A stretch of 64,000 bases of DNA from Methanoculleus caldifontis (GTDB taxonomy: Archaea; Halobacteriota; Methanomicrobia; Methanomicrobiales; Methanoculleaceae). Below are positions 42,356-50,386 of this stretch, in pieces. Positions within the stretch are counted from its first letter, which is position 1. Each line of letters begins with the position of its first letter. Position numbers and translations under genes: made by a program. The stretch spans positions 330,208-394,207 of the forward strand of contig NZ_WBKO01000002.1 of assembly GCF_032842345.1 (NCBI RefSeq). The letters are read 5' to 3'. Under the pieces are notes generated by a model, which did no database searches, was not told where the DNA came from, and saw only the letters and a list, made by a program, of their open reading frames with translations.

Positions 42356-42554
42356 TTCCTGTAGCTCCCTGCACCGGGACTCTTTCCGGCGCATACAGCA
42401 TCATCGGGAACTGTTGCTTAAAAGAGTGAGCCAACCATCCCGGAAAAAACAACAAGCCCCATATAAGCCTTACTTTATTGCAATAGTTCAAAAGATGGGG
42501 AGTAGAGAGGAATCTCTAATCCCGGGCAGAACTGGGAGTTTCCGGATCTTATGC

Positions 42555-43706
42555 TCAGTTCGGGATTTTGCAGGTTGAGTCCGGGAATTTGCAGGCGGCG
42601 GCCACGTCCCCGGCATCGTACCGGAGCCGGACTTCCCGCCCCCGGCCGGTTCGGGGCACCAGGTCGACGATCCCGGCCCTCGTGAGGGCGTTGAGGTGCT
42701 CGTGGTAGGTCGTCTTCCCGACCGGGAGGTACTCCTGTGCCGCCTCAAAGACCGCCCCCGACGCCATATCGGCCCCGCCGCGGGCTCGCTCCGCGATCCA
42801 GCAGGCGAGTACCCGTTCGGCCTCCGAGAGCCTCGTAGCACGGGCCCGGAGCGCCGGCGCCGTGACCGCCCGGGCTGCTGCGGTGACGTCGGCGTGGGTG
42901 ACCCGGCGGCGGCCGTCCTTCTCCGCCCGGAGGGCTGCTGCCCGAATGAGGTCGATCCCGACCCGGACATCCTGCTCGCCGGCGGCGATAGTGGCGATCC
43001 GGTCGATGAGCGGCTTCGGCAGCACCCGGGGGTAGAGGCCCTGCCGGACCCGGTCGGTCAGGATCTCGCGGATCTCGGTCCTCGAGTAGGGCAGGAAGGT
43101 GATCTCGGTCGGGTGGAAGACCGACCAGACGCTCGCGTCCGCCTCGGCTCCGAGGTTCAGGGCGAGGTTGCTCGTGACCGCGAAGACCCCGGCCTTCCGG
43201 ACGTCCCACTTCTCGTAGAGCCGGAGGAGCTGGTAGAGGAGGAGGTTGTAGGTGCCGGCCGGGATGAGTTCGTCCGCGTCGTCGAGGCAGACGACGAGCG
43301 CGGCGTTGCGGTCCCGGAGCCGGGAGGCGATGCCCTCTTTGATATCGTCGAGGTATCGGCCGGCCAACGGCGCCGGGGAGCCGCAGACCTGTTTGAAGAT
43401 GCTCCCGTAGACGGCGAGCGGGGTGCGGTCCTGCCGGCAGTTGACGTAGACCGGGATGACCTGTTGCGTCTCTTCGGCGACCTCGCGGAAGATCCGGCGG
43501 ACGGTGGTGGTCTTCCCGGTCCCCGGCGGCCCGCGGAGGATGGCGGAGAGGGCGCTTCCGCCCCGGAGGGCCGGGCTGATGAGGAAGGCAAGTTCTTTGA
43601 CCTCGGCGTCACGGTGGTGGAGGTGGTCGGGGACGAACGTGAGCTCGAAGACGTCGGGATCTCTGAAGAGGGTCTGGTCGTTGCGGAGAAGGGGGGAATG
43701 TGCCAT
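42555..43706 (-). CDS. Orc1/Cdc6 replication initiator carried by the integrated element
   Basis: 383 residues from the ATG at 43706 (MAHSPLLRNDQTLFRDPDVFEL), the normal N-terminus of the family. Walker A is LRGPPGTGKTTT (about residue 64) and Walker B VVCLDDADEL (about 144). Sensor 1 VFAVTSNLAL and the arginine region follow, then a C-terminal winged helix with PVGKTTYHEHLNALTRAG. An ATG at 43787 overlaps the stop of the upstream gene (ATGA) but would add a Ser/Thr-rich leader. As it lies with a primase-helicase, it probably starts replication of the element at a nearby origin; no ORB element is clear to me. Confidence 0.9.
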   Translation of the reverse strand: MAHSPLLRNDQTLFRDPDVFELTFVPDHLHHRDAEVKELAFLISPALRGGSALSAILRGPPGTGKTTTVRRIFREVAEETQQVIPVYVNCRQDRTPLAVYGSIFKQVCGSPAPLAGRYLDDIKEGIASRLRDRNAALVVCLDDADELIPAGTYNLLLYQLLRLYEKWDVRKAGVFAVTSNLALNLGAEADASVWSVFHPTEITFLPYSRTEIREILTDRVRQGLYPRVLPKPLIDRIATIAAGEQDVRVGIDLIRAAALRAEKDGRRRVTHADVTAAARAVTAPALRARATRLSEAERVLACWIAERARGGADMASGAVFEAAQEYLPVGKTTYHEHLNALTRAGIVDLVPRTGRGREVRLRYDAGDVAAACKFPDSTCKIPN

Positions 43707-43783
43707 AGGGGAGACTGGAGAAGAGGTAGTAGATAACGAGGAGCCGTGCGCGGACTGAAAGTGAAGGGGGATGAGCCCCCACT

Positions 43784-44293
43784 TCATCCCAGCGCGGGAA
43801 TCGCGTCCGCCCAGGTCTCGACGGCGGTCCGGATGGTGTCGTCCTGGTAGGACGAGATCCGGACGGTCTTCCTGGTGAAGGTGACGTAGTAGTCGTCACC
43901 GGACGGGTCGTGGCACCTGAGCTGGGCGTAGTAGGTCTCGCGGGCGAAGTCCCGCTCGGCCTCTCCGCCCATCGCCGTTGCCAGGGCCGCGTTGCCCATC
44001 ACCGCGGCGGCGTTCGCATTGAAGGCGGCGATCGTCGGGGACTGCAGGGAGACGGTCCCGACCCGCTTGCCGGTCGTCTCGTTGACGAAGTTCACCTTCG
44101 CGGTGTAGTGCTCGCGGTTCCGGACGACCGGGGCCACGGCCTCTCCGCCGGCGCCCGTATACCCGACGCACCCGAAGGGGTTGTCGTCGATGACGGACTG
44201 GACGAGGTTGTTAAACGACGTTACGCTGGCGATCGGGGCCGCGAGGTCCCGCACCGCCGTCTTGTTCACGGTCTTCTGCACGAAGTCTGCCAT
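43784..44293 (-). CDS. Uncharacterised protein, upstream of the element's Orc1/Cdc6
   Basis: 169 residues from the ATG at 44293 (MADFVQKTVNK), with GGAG 8 bases before it. Alanine- and threonine-rich with conserved-looking segments FGCVGYTGAGGEAVAPVVR and CHDPSGDDYYVTFTRKTVRISS. No Cys pair, no TM and no known motif. Its stop overlaps a possible Orc1/Cdc6 start. It could be a structural (capsid-like) or accessory protein; the sequence alone does not decide. Confidence 0.65.
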   Translation of the reverse strand: MADFVQKTVNKTAVRDLAAPIASVTSFNNLVQSVIDDNPFGCVGYTGAGGEAVAPVVRNREHYTAKVNFVNETTGKRVGTVSLQSPTIAAFNANAAAVMGNAALATAMGGEAERDFARETYYAQLRCHDPSGDDYYVTFTRKTVRISSYQDDTIRTAVETWADAIPALG

Positions 44294-44473
44294 GGGTTTT
44301 GCTCCATGCCTGCATGCTCCCGGGAATATGACAGACAACTATAGGGTGGGCGGGAGAGGATATCAGTCTGACTTTATCGGGAAGCGTGAATTCGGCTTCG
44401 ATTCACCGATATAACCCTTACAGTCAGGCTTTTTCTCTCGGACGCTCTACTGTCCCCCGAGAGGGTTACCAGG

Positions 44474-44716
44474 ATGATCGATGCAAAGACCACCCGAGAG
44501 CTTGTCTACGAGACGAACCGGGATGTAAAGTGGATCTGCCGGGCGCTCCAGAAAATGGAGGCGCAGGACAAAGCGTTCGAGGCGCGGCTCCGGGCGCTGG
44601 AGGGGTGGCAGGCGGAGAAGGTGGGCGAGGAGCGGCGGCTCTCGACGGTCAGCGCCGGGGCCGGCGGGGTCGTCGGCGGGGTAGTGGCAGTGCTAATGCG
44701 CATCCTAGGTGCGTAA
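44474..44716 (+). CDS. Small coiled-coil protein with a C-terminal membrane helix (XhlA-like layout)
   Basis: 80 residues. A heptad-rich helix from about residue 8 to 50 (TRELVYETNRDVKWICRALQ, then EARLRALEGWQAEKVGEER) is followed by one TM helix of about 18 residues (AGGVVGGVVAVLMRILGA) ending the protein. The layout resembles the phage hemolysin/holin accessory XhlA. On the opposite strand from the replication genes, it would fit a lysis or membrane-anchoring role for a provirus-derived element; this is an inference from layout only. Confidence 0.6.
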   Translation: MIDAKTTRELVYETNRDVKWICRALQKMEAQDKAFEARLRALEGWQAEKVGEERRLSTVSAGAGGVVGGVVAVLMRILGA

Positions 44717-44913
44717 CAGAATTCATGACTATTGTCAGCATGACACCCGCCCATAAAGATCGGTGTAGTACTTCCTGCATATTGTACCCCTACAGATTAC
44801 CACCTGCGATTGCGAGGATACAATTAAAGTCCTTCCCCCTTTCTCCAAAAAGACAGAGTGGGAGGTTCATCCAAGAGAAGGAATAATAACCTTTAAACTG
44901 CAGGAGCGCCAGT

Positions 44914-45585
44914 ATGGTGTTTATGCGATACAAAACCCTTCTCATTTGTCTGTTAATCTTCGCACTACTTTCAGCCGGATGCACTAATACCGCAAGCCAG
45001 CCGGGCATAACCTTTTCAGGAAAGAATACACCGACACCGACGCCCACTCCTGGATACGGGAGCGTTATGATCTCATCTGATCCCTGGGGTGCGGATGTCT
45101 ACCTTGACGGCGAGCACAAGGGCGTCGCCCCCCTTACGCTAACGAATGTTCCTGCAGGAAAGCACACGCTCCGTGTGAAGATGCTCGGATATAGGGAGAG
45201 TAATTCCAACATCACGGTGATCACAGATAAGGCGTTGACTATTAAGCAATCTCTCCAGAGGGGGAAGCCTGATATCTATGTGAGCATCGACAGCACGAAG
45301 ATAATCCAGCAGGGCACGCTCATCGAGGTGAGCGGCGAGGTGGAGAACCGAGGAGATGAAGCGGCATACGAATTTAAGGTGATCATTGAGATGACGCCGA
45401 AGGACTCGAGTATGAAGGATCTGAAGGCGTCCAAAACCGTCGTCATTGGTGCACTCAAACCCGGAGATCGGAAGCATTATGTGGGGCATGTACAACTCAA
45501 GAGATATTACGACTATAAGGGAACTATCAAGTGTGAGTATGTCTTTGACGGAAAGACCCACACGGGATCGACAAAGTCGTTCTGA
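44914..45585 (+). CDS. PEGA-domain lipoprotein
   Basis: 223 residues. The hydrophobic N-terminus ends in lipobox LLSAGC (Cys24), followed by a TPTPTPTPG linker. A PEGA domain follows (SVMISSDPWGADVYLDGEHKG, PLTLTNVPAGKHTLRV, about 50-115), then a second beta-sandwich (about 125-220: IEVSGEVENRGDEAAYEF, LKPGDRKHYVGHVQL) resembling FxLYD-type domains. GGAG precedes the ATG by 8 bases. It would be an anchored cell-surface protein. A hairpin terminator (45595-45615) follows. Confidence 0.83.
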   Translation: MVFMRYKTLLICLLIFALLSAGCTNTASQPGITFSGKNTPTPTPTPGYGSVMISSDPWGADVYLDGEHKGVAPLTLTNVPAGKHTLRVKMLGYRESNSNITVITDKALTIKQSLQRGKPDIYVSIDSTKIIQQGTLIEVSGEVENRGDEAAYEFKVIIEMTPKDSSMKDLKASKTVVIGALKPGDRKHYVGHVQLKRYYDYKGTIKCEYVFDGKTHTGSTKSF

Positions 45586-45594
45586 CCCCACTCT

Positions 45595-45615
45595 GGACCT
45601 ATCTTTTTTAGGTCC
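45595..45615 (+). terminator. Hairpin/U-rich terminator
   Basis: Perfect 7-bp stem GGACCTA/TAGGTCC around a T-rich loop, 10 bases after the PEGA lipoprotein stop. It could serve transcripts from either strand. Confidence 0.5.
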
Positions 45616-45854
45616 CAATAACCGCAGAGGGCAGGCTGAGTAACTTCTTGCCCAACCTTCCGCCGGGAACCCGGAGTTGTGGCCTCCGCATCCCCTGCAC
45701 GTTCTGCCCGTGCACGGCTGCCTTTTAACTATCTCCTCTTCCCCAGACAAACCTATGACGCGCTCACCCCCTCACCGAGCATATTGCACTGTGTCATTTT
45801 CCCGACCGCCCGGATCTCATAGCTGCATTCACTTATATAACTAAATAGCCACTC

Positions 45855-46124
45855 ATGCCAGCGTGTAACCACGGCAAACACAGCCCCAGCGCGACACGAT
45901 CCGGATGGTCCGAGGGGTTCATTCGGGAGCACAGTGGCAAATACAAGCGGCGGGCCTTATGGGAGAACCTGCTGAAGAGAATGATGTGCCAGACGTTCAA
46001 GACGATCATCAAGTATCTCGATGAGTCAGGCCAGATAGCGAGCGACTCACAGGGAAAGATCTGCTGGATTCACAACCCGGACCTGGTCCGGAGATATGCA
46101 ATGCGTGAAGACCTGCGGATCTGA
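45855..46124 (+). CDS. Small protein with a helical, winged-helix-like fold
   Basis: 89 residues. The core GFIREHSGKYKRRALWENLL, then MCQTFKTIIKYLDESGQIASDSQGKICWIHNP reads as a helix-turn-helix followed by a wing, and similar short proteins occur in Methanosarcina and relatives (from memory, no name known). A TATA-like TATATAACTAAAT is near 45834-45846, close to the ATG. It follows the element's lipoprotein gene and precedes repeat sequences. Probably a DNA-binding protein, but the assignment is weak. Confidence 0.6.
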   Translation: MPACNHGKHSPSATRSGWSEGFIREHSGKYKRRALWENLLKRMMCQTFKTIIKYLDESGQIASDSQGKICWIHNPDLVRRYAMREDLRI

Positions 46125-46539
46125 TGAAGTGCCAAATCTATTTTGTGGACGAACGGGTCTGATCCGACTGCAGGATCCGGAAATTCGATCCAACAGAACC
46201 AGAAGATATGTCCCGTACTGGGCATGAGGTATGTAATCCACAGGTATGGATCGTTCTGCCCCCAATCCCGAAAAACCCCATTTCGGAAGATTTTTCGAGA
46301 ATGCGTCAGGGAAAGTTGAGTTTCGATATGTAACGGGTATGTAATCCACAACGACCCCGGCATGTACATCACGGCTCGCAGAGCCGGGTCTCCCCTCTTT
46401 AGAAAACTCTGGACCGAACACTATATCGCCATACCCCCTTGCATATCGCCATTCAAGGTATGTAACGGGCATGTAATCGGCCGCGTGGCACTCCAGAATA
46501 GTCATCATATCGATGCCAATAGAAACCCCCCTCCCTTTA
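46125..46539 (+). repeat. Direct repeats upstream of a truncated membrane-protein gene
   Basis: Two 20-base copies of TATGTAACGGGYATGTAATC lie at 46327-46346 and 46458-46477, and the half-unit GGTATGTAATCCACA occurs at 46228-46242 and 46336-46350. Intergenic spacing and the half-site structure look like operator or iteron repeats. No gene is apparent, and the sequence between the repeats is not conserved. Confidence 0.6.
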
Positions 46540-47363
46540 CAACCTGCCTCCACGATCTCCCACGCCCGGGTCGCGGGTACGCCTCCGCCGGAGGGGACGT
46601 GCTCCCGTCCGGATCGCAGGGCCTCCTCGGCACCGTGACCGGGCACTATGCCCTCCGGCCTGACAGCTTCCTCTCCGGCCTCTACGGTGCCTTCTTCGAG
46701 CCCGCCCGGGCCGGAGCCGCCGCCTTCTTCCAGGTCTCCCCGCTCTCGTTCTTCGCCCTCCTCCTCGCCGGGGTAATCGGATACGCACTCATCCGCCGCA
46801 GGCCGCTCGGGATAGACTCACGGGACGCACGGCTCCTCGCCTTCTTCGCCCTCGCCGCCGTCCTGGTGGTGCTTACCTACATCAGGCAGATCCCCGGCAT
46901 GTCGGCAGACCCCGGGTTCATCCCGGATATGCGCTATCTCTCCCCGGCCTACCTCCCCATGCTCGTCATCGGGGTCTACGCCCTGAAGCACGCCGGCCTC
47001 GACGGAGACGGGGTGCGGGAGGCGCTCCGGACGCTCTTCTGGCTCGCGGTCATCGACCTCCCGCTCATCTTCGTCGTCCTCCAGGTCATCGCCGGCCGAG
47101 ACTTCGGCGGGCAGGTCACGTTCGTCACGACCCTCACCTATATCTTCCTCGCCGGGGCCGCGGTGCTCTACATTGCCGTGCTCGCCCGCCGCGCCTCCCC
47201 CCGCCTCTTCGCCTATGCGGTCCCGGTGCTGATGCTCTTTCCCCTCGCTTGGGAGCTCGTCGTCGACTTCCGGTTCGCCACGAGCTGCTGGGAGGGCTAC
47301 CACTTCTGGATACCGATGGTGCAGTATGTCTGGTACATCCAGTACGCGATCTTCCCGTTCTGA
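46540..47363 (+). pseudogene. 3' remnant of a polytopic membrane-protein gene
   Basis: The last ~270 residues form a coherent membrane protein: RPGRGYASAGG region, then six or more hydrophobic helices, with SPLSFFALLLAGVIGYALI, DARLLAFFALAAVLVVLTYI, and an end YHFWIPMVQYVWYIQYAIFPF. The frame continues upstream to 46362, but that part is unlike coding sequence and has the element's AT-rich, repeat-bearing character. A full-size relative would have several more N-terminal helices. The 5' part appears to have been lost at the junction near 46.5 kb. The family is not identified (perhaps a glycosyltransferase-like membrane protein). Confidence 0.6.
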
Positions 47364-47483
47364 AGGCCGGGGTCCCGGGACATCATGCAGGATCTTCCCT
47401 CGTACCGGGAGAGTCAGACAGCCCCGACCTGCCCCCCTCCCCCCGTCGGCTGCCGGTCGTGGCGGTTGAATTTACATATTTGA

Positions 47484-47507
47484 AATATTTAAATATTTAT
47501 AAAATAT
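47484..47507 (+). promoter_or_regulatory. TATA-like promoter of vapBC
   Basis: Strongly AT-rich stretch (TTTAAATATTTATAAAATAT) about 11-34 bases before the ATG at 47518, consistent with a leaderless transcript. Confidence 0.5.
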
Positions 47508-47517
47508 ACTTACGGAC

Positions 47518-47772
47518 ATGGGCACGATAACCCTGAGCATCGACGACCGGACGGAGCAGGAGTTCCGGGGACTGGTCGAAAAGATCCTCGGGAAGCGGAA
47601 GGGAGCCCTTGGTGAAGCGGCGACCGAGGCGATGAAGATCTGGATCAAAACAAAGACACAGGAGGAGATTGCGCAGGACGCCCTCGAGCTGACCGGGAAG
47701 GCGTACCACTTCGGGGCAAAGAAGTATACGTCAAGGAAGGACCTGTATGACCGGCAACCCGCCGCTGATTGA
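47518..47772 (+). CDS. VapB-like antitoxin (ribbon-helix-helix type)
   Basis: 84 residues. The opening MGTITLSIDDRTEQEFRGLV with a following helix KRKGALGEAATEAMKIW looks like a ribbon-helix-helix DNA-binding unit. The C-terminal part (EEIAQDALELTGKAYHFGAK) would bind the toxin. It overlaps the vapC start by 26 bases, the usual coupling of VapBC pairs. There is no ribosome-binding site, in keeping with a leaderless start after the TATA box. Confidence 0.8.
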   Translation: MGTITLSIDDRTEQEFRGLVEKILGKRKGALGEAATEAMKIWIKTKTQEEIAQDALELTGKAYHFGAKKYTSRKDLYDRQPAAD

Positions 47773-48184
47773 CACAAACGTCCTCGTCTACCTCTTCGAC
47801 GCGGATGCCCCCGAAAAACGGCAGATCTCAAGGGACCTTGTTGCAGCGTGCTGGAAGTCCGAGAAGCGCTACTCGGTCTCGGTGCAGAACCTCGCGGAGT
47901 TCTCGGTGGTCGTGACCGAGAAGGTCGAAAACCCGATGCCGGTCGAGGATGTGACCCGGTTCGTCCGGAACATCCAGGATTTTGAGGGCTGGAACGTCGT
48001 CGGCTACGGCAGCAGGACCATCCTTGCTGCCCACCAGATCCGGGACAGCCATCACGTCCACTTCTGGGACGCACTTCTTGCCGCAACCATGATCGAGTCC
48101 GGCATCGATACGATCATCACGGAAGATGCCCATCTCCTGCGCATCCCCGGGATCACGGTCACCAACCCGTACCGGAAAGAGTGA
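47747..48184 (+). CDS. vapC: PIN-domain RNase toxin, VapC type
   Basis: 145 residues. The PIN acidic residues are visible in order: LIDTNVLVYLFD (first Asp), NLAEF (Glu), FWDALLAATM (Asp) and TIITEDAHLL (last Asp), so the metal-dependent ribonuclease site is intact. VapC toxins cut tRNA or rRNA and are held by VapB. GGAAGG precedes the ATG within the vapB reading frame. The toxin-antitoxin pair lies just downstream of the decayed membrane-protein gene. Confidence 0.9.
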   Translation: MTGNPPLIDTNVLVYLFDADAPEKRQISRDLVAACWKSEKRYSVSVQNLAEFSVVVTEKVENPMPVEDVTRFVRNIQDFEGWNVVGYGSRTILAAHQIRDSHHVHFWDALLAATMIESGIDTIITEDAHLLRIPGITVTNPYRKE

Positions 48185-48465
48185 TCGGGTGCGGAGGATT
48201 CAACCCTGGCTCCGCGTTTCCCGGAGCAGCCCCCAACCCTCATAACGGCAATCGCTCGTTAATCGCTCGCCCCCTGCTCCAGGGCATCCCATGGCCCCCT
48301 TGCCCCTGTCCATTCACGCGAGGGTGCGAGGGATGCAGGCATCTGGCGCCCCTCATGCAGCGTGAGAGTGGAGCGAACGGAGCTACGCAGGTGCGAGTTG
48401 CAGGCCCCGTAGGAAGCCCGGGTCGGCCATCTGGCACCAGGATCAAGCTAGATAACCCCCACCAC
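48185..48465. other. Convergent intergenic region
   Basis: About 280 bases between vapC and the pilin gene (minus). GC-rich with a short tandem ATCGCTCGTTAATCGCTCG near 48250 and an imperfect CACGCGAGGGTGCGAGG sequence loosely like the dispersed repeat arms. No gene is visible. Confidence 0.35.
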
Positions 48466-48846
48466 CTAAAGCGTCTTATCGAACAGTATCCACGACTCGT
48501 TATTAACAGACGTCCCGACGACAACGACCCGTGTCGCATCCGTGATGTTGCGACTCTCGGCCGCCCCCGCCCGGCAGTCCAGCGTAAAGTTCTCGTTCGT
48601 CCCCCCGACCCCGCCGATCCAGCACCGGATCTCCGATACCCGGTCCATGTTCATCCCGCCGTGGACCATGAACGTGACCGTCTCCCCCGACCGGGCCGCC
48701 GTCACCGCGACGGTCTTGGGCTCCTCCGGCATCTGTATCCCGTAGATCATCGATGCCGCAACCGCGGCGAAGATGACCACGAGCGCCACCATCAGGACCG
48801 TGCTCACCACCTCCGAGACCCCGGCGTCCGTATCCGCACGCACCAT
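48466..48846 (-). CDS. Type IV pilin-like precursor
   Basis: 126 residues. Short N-terminal leader MVRADTDAGVSEVVSTVLMV, with the hydrophobic helix to about residue 38 (ALVVIFAAVAASMIYG), the pilin signal recognised by archaeal prepilin peptidases. The head is a small strand-rich domain with a single Cys pair (RCWIGG...LDCRAG). It stands alone and is more compact than the pilin at 36674, to which it is related only in the N-terminus. Confidence 0.82.
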   Translation of the reverse strand: MVRADTDAGVSEVVSTVLMVALVVIFAAVAASMIYGIQMPEEPKTVAVTAARSGETVTFMVHGGMNMDRVSEIRCWIGGVGGTNENFTLDCRAGAAESRNITDATRVVVVGTSVNNESWILFDKTL

Positions 48847-49013
48847 ATGAAAGAGGACTATCCCCGGCGCCCCATGATAAGGCTGTCTATATTGTACCGG
48901 GACGCGGGTATCCTTCCGATGCGGGTATAACCGCGGGAAATGTTCTTCGCGGAAACGGGGGCCGGGCCTCCCGGAGCACCAGGTTCATGCCTCGCGGCGG
49001 CATACTACCCGGT

Positions 49014-49253
49014 ATGCCCGAGGAGACGACCACAATCGAGATCTTCGCGTCCGACCGGGACAGGCTGAACCGCCTTCGTCGCTATCCCCGAGAACCTTAC
49101 CGTTCCAGAGTGTGCCGGCTGCTGGAGCAGGCCGAGGACTGCGAACCCCTGAGCCTGGAGACGATCGCCGATATCCAGGCGTCGCTCGACGATATCCGGC
49201 GGGGCGAGTTTGTAACGCACGAGGCACTGAAGCGGGACCTGGGGATTGAGTGA
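49014..49253 (+). CDS. RelB/VapB-like antitoxin without an intact toxin
   Basis: 79 residues from the ATG at 49014; the ATG at 48987 adds a leader with no counterpart in relatives. It is clearly related to the antitoxin at 34508: EIFASDRDRLNRLRRYP, ESYND-like PYRSRVCRLLEQAED and the tail ADIQASLDDIRRGEFVTHEALKRDLG. The next reading frame starts with a GTG overlapping its stop (GTGA) but runs for only 45 codons and is not a proper RelE. It probably belongs to a degraded pair. Confidence 0.72.
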   Translation: MPEETTTIEIFASDRDRLNRLRRYPREPYRSRVCRLLEQAEDCEPLSLETIADIQASLDDIRRGEFVTHEALKRDLGIE

Positions 49254-49387
49254 GATACAAAGTCCAGCGAAGGTTAAAGCGCCTTACAGAGGGAGCTGCC
49301 GCCCTGAACGTCGGGGCGCTGGAACTGCTGGCGGAGTATCACTGTAACAGGGAGGACTGTTACGGTAGACGAGTTAGTGTATCATAA
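49250..49387 (+). pseudogene. Possible RelE-like toxin remnant
   Basis: A 45-codon frame from the GTG at 49250, which overlaps the antitoxin stop just where a RelE gene would begin. The first residues VRYKVQRRLKRLTEG resemble the first strand and helix of RelE-type toxins (MTYxVxxxxxAxxDLxxL), but the conserved core is absent and the frame soon ends. It may be a truncated or frameshifted toxin; a chance ORF cannot be excluded. Confidence 0.35.
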
Positions 49388-49597
49388 TTCAGTGATTAGG
49401 TATGATACAGCAGCGTCCGGACAGATGGCGCCGGACGTTCAGGCATCGCCTCATCCCGGATCTTTCTCGCCAGAGGCGCTTACGCAACCCGGAACCGTCC
49501 GCCCCGGCAACCCTTATCACATCCCGCGCCACACGGCAGCATCCCCGCCCGTGCCACCGCAAACAGCGGGACCGGCCCGGAGGGAGACGGAGGAGAT

Positions 49598-50386
49598 ATG
49601 AAGGTCCTGGTCATCATGGGGAGTCCCCGGAAGGGCAACACCTACCGGGCGGCGCAGAGGATCGAGGAGACGATGCGGTCCCTCGGCGACGTCGAGTTCG
49701 AATACCTCATGCTCAGGGACGTCGGGCTCGAACCCTGCCGGGGCTGCATGGCGTGCTTCGAGTGGGGCGAAGAGCGCTGCCCCGTCCGTGACGACGCCCC
49801 CGCCGTCGGGCAGAAACTGCACGACGCCGACGGGGTGATCTTCGCATCCCCGGTCTACGGCCTCGCCGTCACCGCCCTCATGAAGACCTTCATCGACCGG
49901 TTCTCCTATGTCTTCCACCGCCCCCGGTTCTTCGACAAAAAAGCCCTCCTCCTCGTCACCTCCGGTGCAGTGGGCGAGAAGGACGTCGTCGATTATCTCG
50001 ACTCCGTCGCGAGCATATGGGGCTTTGACGTCGCCTCCAGCGCCGGCATCGTCACGAATCCCAATATCACGCCCGGACAGGCGCGGGCAAACGACCAAAT
50101 ACTCGACGATGCTGCACGGGAGTTCTACCGTGCCCTGGCGGAGGGACGGGAGCGGCGGCCCGGGCTCCGGAGCGTCATCATCTTCCACGCCCAGCGGGCG
50201 TCGTTTGACGAGCTCGCCGACTCCGCCCCGACCGACCACGCCTACTGGAAGGAGCAGGGCTGGCTCGATGCGGGCGCCCGCTACTACACGGACGCCCCGG
50301 TCAACCCGCTCTATGACGTCATAGGGAGGATCGTGGAGCGGGTGCTCCGGCGGAGGATCCGGAGGGACCTGGCCGCGATGCGCTGA
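49598..50386 (+). CDS. Flavodoxin-fold iron-sulfur flavoprotein (NADPH-dependent FMN reductase-like)
   Basis: 262 residues. The FMN phosphate loop is GSPRKGNTYRAAQRI near the N-terminus. CRGCMACFEWGEERCP at about residues 48-63 supplies a compact cysteine motif (CxxCxxC...C) like that of the methanogen iron-sulfur flavoprotein Isf. SPVYGLAVTALMKTFIDR is the flavin-isoalloxazine-contacting region. A strong GGAGGAGAT ribosome-binding site precedes the ATG. It probably transfers electrons between ferredoxin and another partner. The C-terminal extension (YWKEQGWLDAGARYYTDAP) is found in a subset of the family. Confidence 0.88.
   Translation: MKVLVIMGSPRKGNTYRAAQRIEETMRSLGDVEFEYLMLRDVGLEPCRGCMACFEWGEERCPVRDDAPAVGQKLHDADGVIFASPVYGLAVTALMKTFIDRFSYVFHRPRFFDKKALLLVTSGAVGEKDVVDYLDSVASIWGFDVASSAGIVTNPNITPGQARANDQILDDAAREFYRALAEGRERRPGLRSVIIFHAQRASFDELADSAPTDHAYWKEQGWLDAGARYYTDAPVNPLYDVIGRIVERVLRRRIRRDLAAMR

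Noticed and set aside
42071-42491. N-terminal extension to 42491 of the small protein ending at 41757
   Set aside because: The extension lies in the frame opposite to another gene and is low complexity; a good ribosome-binding site supports the ATG at 42074.
49377-49601. 74-codon ORF ahead of the flavoprotein
   Set aside because: Pro/Thr-rich, overlaps the ribosome-binding site and start of the next gene, and looks non-coding.
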